Assembly: GCA_946902985.2 (NCBI GenBank)
Contig: OX336388.2
Span: 369,755,387 to 369,819,386 of the forward strand
Direction of reading: 5' to 3'
Length of the DNA: 64,000 nucleotides
Source of the DNA: Meconema thalassinum
Lineage: Eukaryota > Arthropoda > Insecta > Orthoptera > Tettigoniidae
Part shown: one piece after another, positions 1 to 12,626 of the stretch
Layout: every line of letters starts with the position of its first letter
How positions within the stretch are numbered: the first letter of the stretch is position 1
Translations under genes and position numbers: made by a program
The notes under the pieces: generated by a model
Told to the model about the DNA's origin: nothing
The model's database searches: none
The model's input: the letters and a program-made list of their open reading frames with translations, nothing else

Positions 1-576
1 CTGTTCTCCGTGTATAGACAAGTTTTGCAGCGGTATCAAAGTGTAAACATGAACTGGCGCAATAGGGTTTGCCATTCTAAAGGGGACATCAGCTGACTTC
101 TTCCACGCTTGAGGAGTTGGTATAACACTGATCAGATTGTCACTTCAGTCAAGTACTGCCAAAGGTAATATTCCGGATGTCGTAAGTCATCAACAATGCA
201 ATTTCACGGGTTAGGAATATTATTACAACTAAAGTATGACCCAGCGCGACTAACGAAGGGTTAAGGGACATAGGTACTGAGTTTTTAAATTTCCCTATTT
301 CTGAATATAATTTTCTGAAATGTTTACATCTAATTCTACGTTTAGAAATTAACATTTACTACAAAGTCATTGTCATTGTTTAATTTGATCTCGAGATACA
401 CCTATTTTTCATAAAATAATGATGAACAAAAATTGCAAAAAAAATACATCCTTCCACACACTTTAGCTATGCTGTTAAAAATGCTGTATTTTGATGATAT
501 TACATGGTATCCAAAATTTTCAACAACTGTATAGAAAGGTATTTTAAGAAATTTCAGAGACCCTTCTATGGTAATT
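1..576. other. AT-rich stretch, nothing recognised
   Basis: I see no coding signature, tRNA-like fold, terminal repeat or tandem structure. Only short reading frames without family resemblance occur. Confidence 0.5.
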
Positions 577-1560
577 TTAGCCTATTTTCATTTATGAAAA
601 ATAGGCTTATGACATCACATTTTGTCCGTGTGTCTGTGTATGCGTGTGTGATTCGTGTGTGTTTGTGTCCCCCCCTAATAAAATTTAAACGGCTGGAGCG
701 ATTTCAATGAAACGCAGTAAGTTCATATTTCTATTCCGGACGACCCCGTCCGTGCCCTTCAAATTTTGTTACGTCTCTCCAATCCAACATGGTGGCTGTG
801 CGAAATATTTCACCAGCATTCAATATCTCCGAAACTGTTACCGATATCACCCTGAAATTTTGTACAGTGATAAAGGGAACAACTGGAAGTTCACCTATGT
901 GACTTTTGTAAACCTGGTAACTACAAAACCGACATGGAGGCCAAGCGAATTTGCGAATTTTAAATAGACGATTCTTCCGATTTAACCAACCAAACGCAAT
1001 GAAAATTGGTACAGTATATGTTCATACACATTGTAATGCACCGATATCTAACTTCGTTCAATTGTTTTCATAACCTCATTATGGCGGCTGTGCGAATTTT
1101 AAAATTAATTTTTTTCCTTGTGTCGTAATCATGCGATCGAAGTGAGAGTATGGATAATGAAGATACACAATAATTTTCCTTTAAAAGTACATGACTCTAT
1201 GGCCTATACATATAACAATTAAACATGGCGACCATCCGAACTATTTAGACGGTTCTCAATATCTACGAATCTATTACAGCAATGAAACTGTTTTTTGTTT
1301 GTTTTTGTTTTAAGTTCATTGGGGCTATGAACATAAGTTCACCTATAGGACTTTCAATAACTTGGTGATCACAAATCCAGCATGGCGGCGACGCGAAGTA
1401 TAAATATTCACATGGGCGTTTCTCGCAATTTAACCATCCGAGTGCAATCAAACGTGGTACAGTAAATCCTGATACAAATGTTAATCCACTGTCATCTAAT
1501 TTAGTTCAATTGTTTACATAACCTCACGGTGGCGGCTGTGCGAAATTTTAAAATTAACTT
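577..1560 (+). mobile_element. Helitron-like repeat family A, copy 1 (3' end missing)
   Basis: The copy starts with the family's 5' hairpin (agcctatttt...aaaataggct), then 'atgacatcac', a GT-rich tract and 'cggctggagcgatttcaatg'. About 290 bp core modules follow, each carrying 'atggcggctgtgcga' or a variant. The 3' subterminal 'gaaaataggct' and terminal hairpin present in the other copies are absent, so this copy is truncated. It has no coding capacity; short frames inside it are chance. Assignment to the Helitron/Helentron type is inferred from family structure. Confidence 0.6.
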
Positions 1561-2489
1561 TTCTGAGTGGTGAGTTTTCACTTAATTTATTTAAGCTGTG
1601 AATTGTGTTTCCAAATAACAATTAGGCCTATCCCAGACTGAAAATGTCTGCCTAAATATTTCATTTTTTGCACTTTCAGAAAACAATTATCATGTAGGCC
1701 TACCAGTAGCCTAGGTCTACACCCTGCAACAAAGCTACAGTACCGTATAGTGACATTATTCAAGCCAATGAATACTGCTTATTTCTGAAGGGATGGAGTG
1801 GCAAGTCTTGTTATGATTGTTGTGATTATGTTTAGAGCTACGATACGAAATGTGCCCCATTATTTAGAATGAGATAGGACGATAGGCCTTAATTGTAGAC
1901 TTCTCTAACCTGTTAGTGAGCACACAGGTTAGGCTTTGTTTATTTGATTCTTTTCAGACAAACGCGGCGTTGTGGTAAACACACAAATTGTATTGAAATG
2001 CAGTCTTTGTTTCTTCTATAGCTGTTGATGAGATTTGGCCTAAACTCTCATCCAAATATTTTAAACTGTTCCCTTATACATTGATAGATCTTAAGTTCAT
2101 TTTATTCGTCATTAACTGGTAGGGCCTATGGTACTTAATTTTCCGTAGTATTGGTCATTCATACGGGACGTGATTTTCAATATCCAGAAATGTTATATTT
2201 TCATGTTTTCAGTTAATTTAAGGTAAATATAGCAGGTCACATCTCTACGACTTATGTTCTAAGACTTAATGTGCATCTCGTACGCAATATTTTACAACTT
2301 TACTGGACAACTATGTTAAATTACTGTGGAAAATATACTTTTCTATGCTTTCTTGCCTCTGGACATCCATGCATGTACAGTTTTATGCGTTTCAAATAGG
2401 AAATGATGACGGCTCAAAGACTGAAGCCAGCTACAAGGGAGCCATGTTATATTGCTCCAGTTGCTTAGCAACGGAGCGGAAGTGACGTT
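1561..2489. other. No recognised feature
   Basis: AT-rich unique-looking DNA between two repeats. I see no conserved reading frame or repeat structure. Confidence 0.45.
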
Positions 2490-4290
2490 GACATCGGCAG
2501 CGTTTTGTTGAATCTTCTTGTGCGCCACCCATTGAAAATCGGACTTACTAATTCATTAACCTTCGCAGGACTGTACTCAACTCTCTAAAGTTTTATCACA
2601 CTCGGATGAATGGCATATGATCGCATACGGGACTTTATTGAAACGATTAGCGCGCTGTCGCTTATTAGTTAAATCTAAACGTTTGCTACCAATTGTAAAA
2701 TGGATTTACTAAATCAGAAAACTTCGCGGGAGTGGAAACATCACTTCACCAAATTTCATTGCAATCGCATGAATGGTATATGAACGCCTACGGAATTTCG
2801 TTTAAACGATACGCGTGCCATTACCCATTTGTTGAATCTACTAGTGCGCTACCTATTGTAAAATGGATTTACTAAGTCAGAAACCTTTCCTCGGTTGTAC
2901 ACAAGAATTCACTAAAGTTTCATCGCAATCGGATGAATGGCATATGACCGCATACGGGACTTTGATAAAACGATTCACGTGCCGTCGCTCATTTGTTGAA
3001 TCTACTCGTGCGCTACATATTCTAAAGTGGATTTACTAAGCCAGAAACCTTCCCGGAAGTGTACACAACATCACACCACACCCAAGTTTCAGTGCTATCG
3101 GACAAATGGTACTGTATATGATCGCATACGGGACTTTGTTGAAACGCTTCGCGCATCGTCGCTCATTTGTTGAATCTACTCGTGCGCTGCCTATTGTAAA
3201 ATGGATTTACTAAGCCTGAAACGTTCCCTGGAGTATACACAACAACTCAACAAAGTTTCATCTCTATCGGACGATTGTATATGAACGCATACGGGTCTTT
3301 GTCGAAAGAATTCGCGCGTCGTCGCTCATTTGTTGAATCCATTCCTGCGCTACCTATTGTAACATGGATTTACTAAGCTAGAAATCTTCCCTGAAGTGTA
3401 CACAACACCTCACCCACGATTCATCGCTATCTGACAAATGGTATATGAACGCATACGGGACTTTGTTGAAACACTTCGCGCGTCGTCGCTCATTTATTTA
3501 ATCTACTTGTGCGCTACCTATTTAACATGGATTTACTAAGCCTAAAACTTTCCCTTACCTATTGTTAAGTGGATTTACTAAGCCAGAAACCTTCCCTGTA
3601 GTGTACACAACATCTCACCCAAGTTTCATCGCTATCAGACGAATGGTATATGAACGCATACGGGACTTTGTTGAAACGCTTCGCGCGTCATCGCTCATTT
3701 GTTGAATCTACTCGTGCGCTACCTATTATAACATGGATTTACTAAGCCAGAAACCTTGCCTGTAGTGTACTCAACCTCTAACTCTAGTCTCATCGCTATC
3801 GGACGAATGGTATGTGAACGCATACAGGACTTTGTTGAATCGCTTCGCCCGTCGTCGCTCATTTGTTGAATCTACTCGTGCACTACCTATTGTTAAGTGG
3901 TTTCTCTAAGCCAGAAACCTTACCTGAAGTGTACAGAACGTCTCACCCAAGTTTCAATGCAATGGGATGAATGGTATATGGACACATGTGGGACTTTCTT
4001 GAAACAAACGCACGCCATTTTGTTGAAACTACTCGCGCGCCATCTATTGTAAATTGGATTTACTACGTCTATTACTTTTCCGGGACTGTGCACAACAACT
4101 CACCAAAATTTGATCGCAATCGGACGAATTATATATGAACGCATCGCCATTACGTATTTGTTTCAACTACTCGCGCGCTATCTATTGGGAAATGGATTAA
4201 CTATGCCTATGACCATCCCGGAAGTATTTACAACAACTCACCAAAATTTGATCGCAATCGGATGAATGGTTTATGGACGCATAAAAGACG
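2490..4290 (+). repeat. Tandem array of degenerate ~165 bp units
   Basis: The motif 'tggatttactaa' or a close variant recurs near 2702, 2863, 3029, 3201, 3366, 3528, 3571, 3734, 3897, 4057 and 4190, giving a spacing mostly of 160-175 bp. Each unit also carries 'gttgaatctactcgtgcgct', 'gtgtacacaac', 'tatcggacgaatggtatatg' and 'catacgggactttgttgaaa'. Units differ at many positions, so the array is old. The last units diverge and run into a family G-like piece. The short 3528-3571 interval is a partial unit. Non-coding. Confidence 0.8.
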
Positions 4291-4317
4291 AACACACAGA
4301 CATTCCTTTTTATAAAT

Positions 4318-4670
4318 ATACTAGCAGAAGTACCCGCCTTTCGAACGGTTTCGGTATTAATAACCAGACGTTACCAATTGAGCTACTGTTGCAATGGTTA
4401 GGGGCTTGTTATTCCTTCATACGTTTATCAGAGCGAAGTTATTTTTCTGGGAATATCACAGACACTGTTAATTTAAGGGCCTTAAAATGTGGTTTTCGGA
4501 GACTCTTTATAGACTCCCGAATGGTGTGCCTCATATTGAGAAGCGCAACATATGCTTTGGTCGTCCTTCTAGGATAATTTTTATATTTCGCCTATTTTAG
4601 CATGTATTTTGAAAAGTTTTTTCCTATACCAACCCTTCCATGAGAAGTACGGTGAAGAGTTTTATAAATG
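4318..4670 (+). repeat. Family G repeat fragment
   Basis: It opens with 'ctagcagaagtaccc' and shares 'ttctgggaatatcacagac', 'gccttaaaatgtggttttcgg' and 'gcatgtattttgaaaag' with the G/B copies near 9.4, 27.0, 34.0 and 58.9 kb. The first ~100 bp match the start of the piece at 32.8 kb. Non-coding. Confidence 0.55.
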
Positions 4671-5180
4671 ACTAGCTGAAGTACCCGTGCTTCGCCACGC
4701 TTCATAAATAAGTTAAAATGTGAAGGTGACAGTTAAAACAGGGGATAGGCGAGGTGCTGCGCAGAGGGAGATAAAGGATGGAACATTTTGTCTAACTACA
4801 CCGCTCGGCGTTGACCGTGTTTTATAGCACAAATTTAGGTTTTACTCGCTAACCGTTGGAGATAACTTTCGGATAGAAAATTTAATTTTAAACCTCGTAT
4901 ATGCCATCAAAAGTTTGCTATTTCTTAGCGTTCCCTTTTTATTTGAAATGGAAATATGAAAGTTTGAAACCAAAGGGTGTAGTGACGTCACTAAAATGGT
5001 CGCCATCTTTAAATAGTGCAAAGTATTGAAATCAAAAGTAACCTATATGTTAACCAGGTAAATCAGCTACTTCCATGTAAAATTCATGTAAATCGGACCA
5101 GTGGTACTTGCGTGATTGAGTAATACACAGACACACACCATCTCATTTTTAGCCTCGCTTCGCTCGCGGCGTAGTCGTGT
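4671..5180 (+). repeat. Interspersed repeat with 'acccgtgcttcgcc' head
   Basis: The head 'ctagctgaagtacccgtgct' resembles the heads of the pieces at 4318, 26835 and 58717. The body contains an 'aaaatggtcgccatcttta' segment and ends in 'cacagacacacacc' followed by 'cgcttcgctcgcggcg'. This looks like one copy of a non-autonomous interspersed repeat; the class is unknown. Confidence 0.45.
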
Positions 5181-7830
5181 CATATTGTTATTCAATGAAA
5201 TGCAGGTTTAACCCCGTTAACACCCCTTTAGAACCTGAATATCCAAAAATCCCCCCTTAGTAGACGTTTTCGACACACAACAAATATATCCCCAAAATAT
5301 CATTCTGCTAACATTACTAGTTTGGGTTGGTCGATGAGAGTGAACTTCCAAAAATCCTTCCTTAGTGGACGTTTTTCTTCCAGAATTTCACCCCTCCCCA
5401 TAGGCCCCTTAAATTGCATTTATGAAAAAACGGTCGAACACCTATTTATTTTATTTATTTATTTATTTTTATGCTGATTGATTTCCGCTGAGTTCCAAAC
5501 TCCTCGCCTATGTCGTTTAAGAGATACACGCTCCGTTAGGAATCTTTCAACCCCCCATTTTTCATCCCTTTCACCTGATAATATACACTACATCGAAAAA
5601 CCATTAGACACGTGTCAGCTTATTTTTAATGATTAGTATATATGCCAAGTATCACATCCCCAAATGAAACCACTCGTGAGATATTGTTATTCAATGAAAT
5701 GCGCGTTTACGCCCTTAACACCTCTTTAGAACCTAAATATCTAAAACTCTTTCCTTAGTGGACGTTTTCGACATACAACGAACATATCCCCAAAATTTCA
5801 TGTTTCTAACTTCGATAATTTTGGCTGGGCGATGATGAGTGAGTGAGTCAGTCAGGACATTTTCTTTCATTTATTTTTGATAATTTCACCCCTCCCCGTG
5901 AACCCCTTAAATTGGATTTATCCGTGAACCCCTTAAATTGGATTTATGAAACAAACGGTCGAACACCTATTTACTTATTTAAAGTTGTTTTCCCCCTGTG
6001 TTTGATGAGTGAGTGAGTCAATCAGTTAGGACACTTTCTTTCCTGTTTTTTTTTCCAGAATTTCACCCCTCTCCAAGGGCCCCTTAAATTGGATTTATGA
6101 AAAAAACGGTCGAACACCTATTTACTTTTATTTTAATCTTTTTTGTCCTGCCGAATTTCAAATTTCTCGCCTATGTCGTTTCAGAGATACACGCTCCGTT
6201 ATGAATCCCTCAACCCCCAATTTTCACCCCTTTCACCTCATAATATACACCACATCCATAAACCCTTATACATATGTCTGATTATTTTTAATGATTAGTT
6301 TATATACCGAATATCACATCCCCAAAGAAACAACTCATGAGATATCGTTATTCAATGAAATGCACGTTTACCCCCTTAACACCTCTTTAAAACCAGAATA
6401 AACAAAAAGCATTCCTTAGTTGACGTTTTCGACATACAGCGAACATATTCCCAAAATTTCATGTTTCCAACTTTAATAGTTTTCGCTGGGCGTGATTGAG
6501 TGAGTCAGACAGGACATTTTCTTTCAATTATTTTTACCAGAATGTCACCCCTCCCCATGGGCCCCTTAAATGGATTGATGAAAAAACGCTTGAACACTTA
6601 TTAACTTATTTTTAAGCTGTCTTTTTCCCCTGACTTTGATGAGTGAGTGAGTTAGTCAGTCAGTTAGGACACTTTCTCTCCTCCCCCCCCCCCCCGAATT
6701 TCACCCCACCCCCATTGGCCCCTTAAATTAATTTATGAAAAAACTGTCGAACACCGATTTACTTACTTTTTAAGCTGATTTTTTTCACTGAGTTTCAAAT
6801 TTCTCGCCTATGTCTTTTAAGAGATAGGCCGACACGCTCCGTTAGGAATCCTTCAACCCCCACTTTTCACCCCTTTCACCTCATAATATACACCACATCG
6901 AAATACCCTCAGACACGTGTCATCTTACTTTTTAATGATGAGTTTATATGCCGTGTATCACATCCCCCAATGAAACCAATCGGGAGATATTTTTATTCAA
7001 TGAAATGCAAGTTTAACGCCCTTAAGACCACTTTAGAACCTGAATTTCCGAAAATCCTCCCTTAGTAGACGGTTTTGACATACAATGAACATATCCCCAA
7101 ACTGTCATGTTTCTAACTTCAATGATTTTGGCTGGGCGATGATGAGTGAGTGAGTGAGTGAGTCAGGACATTTTCTTTCAATTTTCTTTTTTCAGAATTT
7201 CACCCCTCCCCATGAACCCCTTAAATTTGATTTATGAAAAAAAAACTGTCGAACAGCTATTTACTTACTTTGAAGCAGTTTTCCCCCCTGAGTTTGACGA
7301 GTGAATCAGTCAGTCAATCAGTTAGGACACTTTCTTTCCTGTCCCCCCCCCCCCCCCCAGAATTTCACCCCTCCCCATGGGCCCCTTAAATTGGATTTAT
7401 GGCCAAACACATATTTACTTATTTTTTATGCTGATTTTTTCCCGCTGAGTTTCAAACTCCTCGCCTATGTCGTTTAAGAGATACACGCTCCGTTAGGAAT
7501 CTTTCAATCCCCACTTTTCACCCCTTTCACCTCATAATATACACCACATCGAAAACCCTCAGATACGTGTCTTCTTATTTTTAATGATGAGTTTATATGC
7601 CGAGTATCACATCCCCCAATGAAACCAATCGGGAGATATTGCTATTCAATGAAATGCAAGTCTACCCCCTTAACACCCCTTTAGAACCTGACTATCCAAA
7701 AATCCTCTCTTAGGGGGCATTTGCAGCCCTTGGGGAAGCAGCATACCAAATTTCATTCCAATCCGTTCGGTGGTTTCTGAGATTTCGTGATGAATGTATG
7801 AGTGAGTGAGTGGTATTTGACAACTATATA
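5181..7830 (+). repeat. Tandem array of ~650 bp units
   Basis: The unit start 'attcaatgaaatgc' recurs near 5190, 5690, 6350, 7000 and 7645, giving spacings of about 500, 660, 650 and 645 bp. Each unit contains 'ttagaacctgaatatcc', 'cctcgcctatgtcgtttaag', 'cacgctccgttaggaat', 'gtgagtgagtcagtcagg' and 'aatttcacccctcccc'. Two units carry poly-C runs of 13 or more bases. The first unit is shorter. The array ends with a distinct tail, 'ccaatccgttcggtggtttc', before more unique DNA. Non-coding satellite-like array. Confidence 0.8.
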
Positions 7831-8400
7831 GTAGGTAGAGTCAAGTCTTTGTTATGCTAAACTCGGTTGACAGTGCTGTGTTAGCAGTTGAGTAACTAAC
7901 GGGATTTCAAGTACAGATCCTCATTTTCTATACCTGTAGTGGCGAGCGCAACTGGCATCCAGTCGGCCGTGTCTCGACTTGAGCTATGTTGCCATGGAAA
8001 CTATCTGCCTTGCCATTCCTTCATGAGTATATTTTATGATTTGATTAGCCTGTGCTTGAGTGCAAAAGGGCCGAAATCAGAAGAATGAGAAAGACTATCG
8101 AAAATTCATGTAGACAGCGGTTCCTTCTGGGTCCTAAACTATGTGTATGCAAAATTTGGTTGAGATTGGTGGAACGGTGTAGATTTGTATACGGAACAGA
8201 CCCACCCACATACATACATACATACATACATACATGTATACATACATACATACATACATACATACAGACTTTCACTTTTATATATAAGATTGGTGTATTG
8301 ACTCATGGTTACAATACCTAATTTTACATTCGAATACGAGTTATAGGCGTACATAAAGATACACAGATAGGCCGAAAATCCATAAGTAGGCTATGTCTTA
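7831..8400. other. Repeat 3' tail with microsatellite, otherwise unassigned
   Basis: The segment 'aaaatttggttgagattggt' followed by 'acagacc', a tetranucleotide run and 'cacttttatatataagat' has the look of the 3' end of an interspersed repeat. Nothing coding is visible. Confidence 0.35.
8208..8266. repeat. (CATA)n microsatellite
   Basis: About 15 tetranucleotide units interrupted once by 'tgta'. Tyr/Val/Cys/Met-rich and His/Thr/Tyr-rich frames across it are artefacts of the repeat. Confidence 0.95.
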
Positions 8401-8815
8401 CTTCGGATGGGAAGTAATGCCGGCGGTCCCATGTCATAGATTTATGGCATGTAATAGAACCTTCCACTAACTACAAATGTGTGAAGCTAAATTTGTAGGT
8501 TAGATTTGATTAACCTGTAAAATTCATCAATACGTATAATGCGCTTAAGGAGGTCAGGTGCCGGTTGCGGTGGCATCTAGTAGCCAAGTCACAGCTAGGT
8601 GTTGTTGACAGTAGCATTAGGTAGCAAAAGTAGGAACTACTGGAAATTGATCGTCTGCAGTCCTTACCTGAAATACAGATAACACACACTATTACAGCCA
8701 TCAGAATAATTATTAACACCGGTTATTAGACAGATTCTACACTCACTCAAAGTACACGAGGCTACGTGAACGCGTTGTCGCAGCTTCTAAACTGAGGAAC
8801 CAACCAACCAACCTA
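8401..8815 (+). mobile_element. SINE D1, 5'-truncated copy
   Basis: It matches the body of the SINE at 21.3 kb from 'gccggcggtcccatgtcat' through 'ccttccacta', 'agcaaaagtaggaactac', 'gtctgcagtccttac' and 'cgcagcttctaaactgagga', ending in (aacc)n. The tRNA-like head with its B box is missing here. Non-coding. Confidence 0.75.
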
Positions 8816-8926
8816 CAACCTACCACCCAGATGTCCGAATATGGATACATCAACCACACATTATCAAACAAAATCATCCTTACGATGAATCAGTTTGCCG
8901 ATGTGTTCAATCTAAATTCATCTGAC

Positions 8927-10312
8927 GTACTTCCTGACGTGAAAATAAAATTGGAAACCTCGTAGACGAAACCTAATACACCTCACATAAAGACTGACCC
9001 TCACCGTTGTGTCAAGTCCCCATCCACAGGAAGACACCTTTAACAAATTATAAAGGCTTGTGGTACATGAATATTCCGGTTCTTTAGCCTCCAATGGCCC
9101 AAATTCCTAATAGCCGCAAAAAATACTATTTAAATTCAGAAATTTTAGAAAATAATGTTGCTGTTTGCAGATATAATTCTGTACGACATATCACACGTGT
9201 AAATCACGTGAAAAAAATCTAGGGTAGGCTACCCCTTGACCCCCTTAAGCGCATTGATCTATTTTACAGTATAAGTTGGTTCCGTGATAACCTTATAGCC
9301 ATTTGCAAACTTTCACAGAAGTGTGATAAGTGGAGTGGCATTGCTTTTTACAGAAATAGATGGAAATTTGGATGTCTTATCTTGAGAACCCGTTTTCATG
9401 GTTGCCGGCTTGCATTCCTTAATTAGTTTATTAAATTAAATTATTTATCTGGGAATATCTCAGAAACTGTTTGTTTTAGTGCCTTAAAATGTAGATTTCG
9501 GGAACTCGCGAGTTTTGTTTCTGACACCGAGGGGCTAAAAATGAGCTTTGTCTCGTCGTTGTATGCCATAATATAATAATAATAATGATAATAATACTGT
9601 ATAATAAATACAATATAGGGATAGGGATATAAAAGACCTACCGTCCACACCCGCACGTGAAAATCGCGTGAAGAAATTCTAGTCTACCCCTTGACCCCCT
9701 TAAGCGCATTATACGTATTGATGAATTTTACAGCTTAATTTGTTTCCGTGATAACCTTATGGCCGTTTGCAAACTTCTCAGTAATGTAATAAATGGAATT
9801 ACATTGCGTCTTACAGAAATAGATGGTCCTCTGTGATTTTGTTGCCATGGTTACCGGCTTGCATTCTTTCAATAGTTGATTAAATGAAATTAGTTTTCTG
9901 CGAATATCTCAAAAACTGTTGGTTTTATTGCCTGAAAATGGGGATCGAGGGTTTTTTTTTCTCGCATTGAGGTGTTGAAAATAAGCTTTGTCTCGTCCTT
10001 CTACGCCAATTTCGGCATGTATTTTAAGGGGGTAGGCCCCCCTTTTATGAGAGGTACGGAGAAGAGTTACATCAATGATTAGTGTGGTGCCTCTGATGAA
10101 TATCAGTATCAACTTTTACGTTGATCCACCCAGCCGTTCTCAAGTTATAAGGACACAAAGTTGTCCACAAACAGACAGACAAACAAACAGACAGACAAAC
10201 ATTTTATTTTTGCTCGCATCCGTCATAAAACAGTCTGAAACGCGCAAATAACACAAATTTTCGTGGAAATTCAGAAAAAACAGACAAATTTTCATTTATA
10301 TATAGAGAGTGA
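8927..10312 (+). repeat. Family G repeat, two consecutive units
   Basis: Two units begin near 8930 and 9660. Each has 'acgtgaaaa', 'ccttgacccccttaagcgca', 'ttccgtgataaccttat', 'gaatatctcagaaactgtt' and 'gagctttgtctcg'. The second unit ends with 'acagacaaacaaacagacag' and 'cagacaaattttcattta'. The first unit holds an uninterrupted 'cacgtgaaaaaaatctaggg', the empty counterpart of the insertion site at 33.2/33.8 kb. An (AAT)n run lies near 9580. Confidence 0.65.
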
Positions 10313-10419
10313 TAGGATAAATATCCAATGTGCTATGCATAATAAAATAAAATAAATAATTTACATCAGTGGAATATCCGATGAACCACTACTTCAAAAG
10401 GGTCTGCCACATGAGATAT

Positions 10420-10946
10420 TGTTATGTCCCGGTGTCGGTTCAAGGCGAAACCGTACCGGACATTCAACCGCAGTTGAACCAAAAGCTGCAGACTCGGGTG
10501 TGAGGGGTCAGTCAGACACTGCAGAGACTGAAGTCTGAGGGTGAGAGGTCGTTTGCCTGCCGATTGTGAGATCGGACAAGTTGAGTTGAACGCTCGTTGA
10601 CCAAGGGGCACGGAGCTGAGCTGGTACTTGAGGGCACCAGCTGAGAAAACAGGTGATAACCAATATTTCTATTTCCTTTCAGAATTGAATTATCAATTCA
10701 ATCCTTGTATCCATGTGGTGGATTCATTTACTCCCTTAAGGAATAAACTGGCAGTTAAACTTTCAATCTCTTTTATTGGGGAGCATTTCCTGGTTCCTGA
10801 ATCTCCTCCCACTCCCATTTCCTTGTGTAATAGGGGTGTGCTGTAATCGCTATCAGAAGCTATCAGAAGGACACGGTACTTTATCTTGGAGAACCCCTGA
10901 TCGGCCTATGGCTTAAAAGTTCGTGCCATCAGGATGGGCCGCAACA
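10420..10946 (+). mobile_element. Possible solo or partial LTR
   Basis: The segment starts 'tgttatgtccc' and ends 'gggccgcaaca', a TG...CA pair with loosely inverted ends (TGTT..CCC). It contains an AATAAA-like signal near 10741 and is followed by 'attagtggggacgc', which resembles the start of an LTR-retrotransposon leader. No second LTR, gag or pol is visible nearby and no target duplication is seen. A host promoter or exon piece is an alternative. Confidence 0.25.
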
Positions 10947-11325
10947 ATTAGTGGGGACGCAACAATATATTTTCTCTGAAAATATATCTTAGACTCCAGC
11001 GTAAACTTCTACTATCGAATATTCCACTAACTGAAATCGTATCTAACTATGGAAAATTTTACAATCTATATAAAAGATAACATTTTATTAATCTCTCCAA
11101 ACAGTATCTTCTGTCCTTGTTTTTGTCAGAAGATATGTCCCTGAATGTTATGTTAGCTGCAACCTGGAAATTTCAAAACGATTTGATCATGTATACAGAA
11201 AACCATATTGTCAGATAAACATGTGAAGAATATTCCCCAGTAGATAATAGGAGCCATTTATTCTAGAAAGAACATTTCTATTAGTGTAAGATTACCATTG
11301 TATTCGCACTTTCAAATTTTACCCA
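10947..11325. other. No recognised feature
   Basis: AT-rich DNA with no clear coding or repeat signal. Confidence 0.4.
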
Positions 11326-11955
11326 GACACCATAAGATAACACCTCAAGTACCACCAGACAACACCTCAAGTACCAACTGATCCCTGAATTACCACCAGA
11401 CAACATCTCAAGTACCACCAGACACCTCAAGTACCACCAGACCCCTCAAGTACCACCAGACAACATCTCAAGCACCACCAGACACCTCAAGTACCACCAG
11501 ACACCTCAAGCCACCAGACACCTCAAGTACCACCAGACACCTCAGGTACCACCACATCCCTCAAATACCAACATACACCTCAAGTACCATCAGAAAACTC
11601 AAGTACTACCAGATAACACCTCAAGTACCACCATACCCCTCAAGTACCACCAGACCCCTCAAATACCACCAGGCTCCTCAAGTCCCACCAGACAACACCT
11701 CCAGTACCACCAGACCCCTCAAGTACCACCAGACTCCCAAAGTACAACCAGACCCCTCAATTACTACCAGACAACACCTCAAGTACCACCAGACCCCTCA
11801 GGTACCAAAAGACCCCTCAAGTATCACCAGAACCCTCAAGTACCACCAGACAACCCCTCAAGTGCCACCAGACCACTAAAGTACCACCAGATCCCTCAAG
11901 TACCACCAGACAACACCTCACGTACCACCAGACAACTCATCAAGTGCCACCGGAA
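11326..11955 (+). repeat. 19/22 bp minisatellite
   Basis: About 30 tandem copies of 'ctcaagtaccaccagacac' (19 bp) alternate irregularly with a 22 bp form carrying an extra 'aac'. Substitutions are scattered. Because 19 is not a multiple of three, no frame stays open through the array, so a repetitive protein is unlikely. Confidence 0.9.
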
Positions 11956-12626
11956 AGCGTGTCTTGCATCACTGGGTAATAAACTCTACTATAAAGTTGA
12001 GTGTTTCTCAGGGCCGTCATACGGTCGAGACGTACGCTAATAGTGTTGAAACTGTTACTATGTTTGGTCTGCACCGCACAGGAATACTCATTTCCACACC
12101 ACCATGAGGTAGAGTACATGGTGCGTTTTTTTTTACGTGGTTTCCCCGGTAGGCCTAGTCCACGGATACTTTGTCATTTGAGGTTGTCCACAGTGAAATT
12201 CGGGGTCGTTTCCTTCTGAAGCTGCGTACGTGCCACTGTAAACTGCTCGTAACGTTTGGTTTTTATGCTATTTGTCGGTGATAACGAGCCGTCCAAGCTT
12301 CCTTTAAACATAGAATTTATAATTACGTGTGTTGTTACTTTATTTTCTAAATATTTCAGTTGAGTGTGTTTATTCTTCACTCTTGTGTGTATTCTGGACT
12401 GCAACAGTGCTATCACCTCAACATTAGTATTCCCTCTTCCTGCAATTTCCCCTTGTGTTTATATTTCTCTCTCTTTCTCTCCCTCCATCTTCTTGTTCTT
12501 ATTTAGATGTGTCTCAGAGTTGATGTTTAACTGCTAGCTGAAACATCTCAGAATTCCTCGGTATATTCATTCAATCTTAACACATTCACTTGAGCTCGAA
12601 CTAAGGTATTTTTACACTAATACACA
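11956..12626. other. No recognised feature
   Basis: Contains a pyrimidine-rich run near 12467-12495 (tctctctctttctctccctc). I see no gene. Confidence 0.4.

Noticed and set aside
5181..7830. CRISPR-like array
   Set aside because: Units of 650 bp, no short direct repeats with unique spacers, and a eukaryotic context.
8045..8354. Overlapping Tyr/Val/Cys/Met-rich and His/Thr/Tyr-rich frames
   Set aside because: They are translations of the (CATA)n microsatellite.
10366..10611. 81-codon minus-strand frame in the possible LTR
   Set aside because: No domain recognised, and compositional bias of the segment explains the missing stops.
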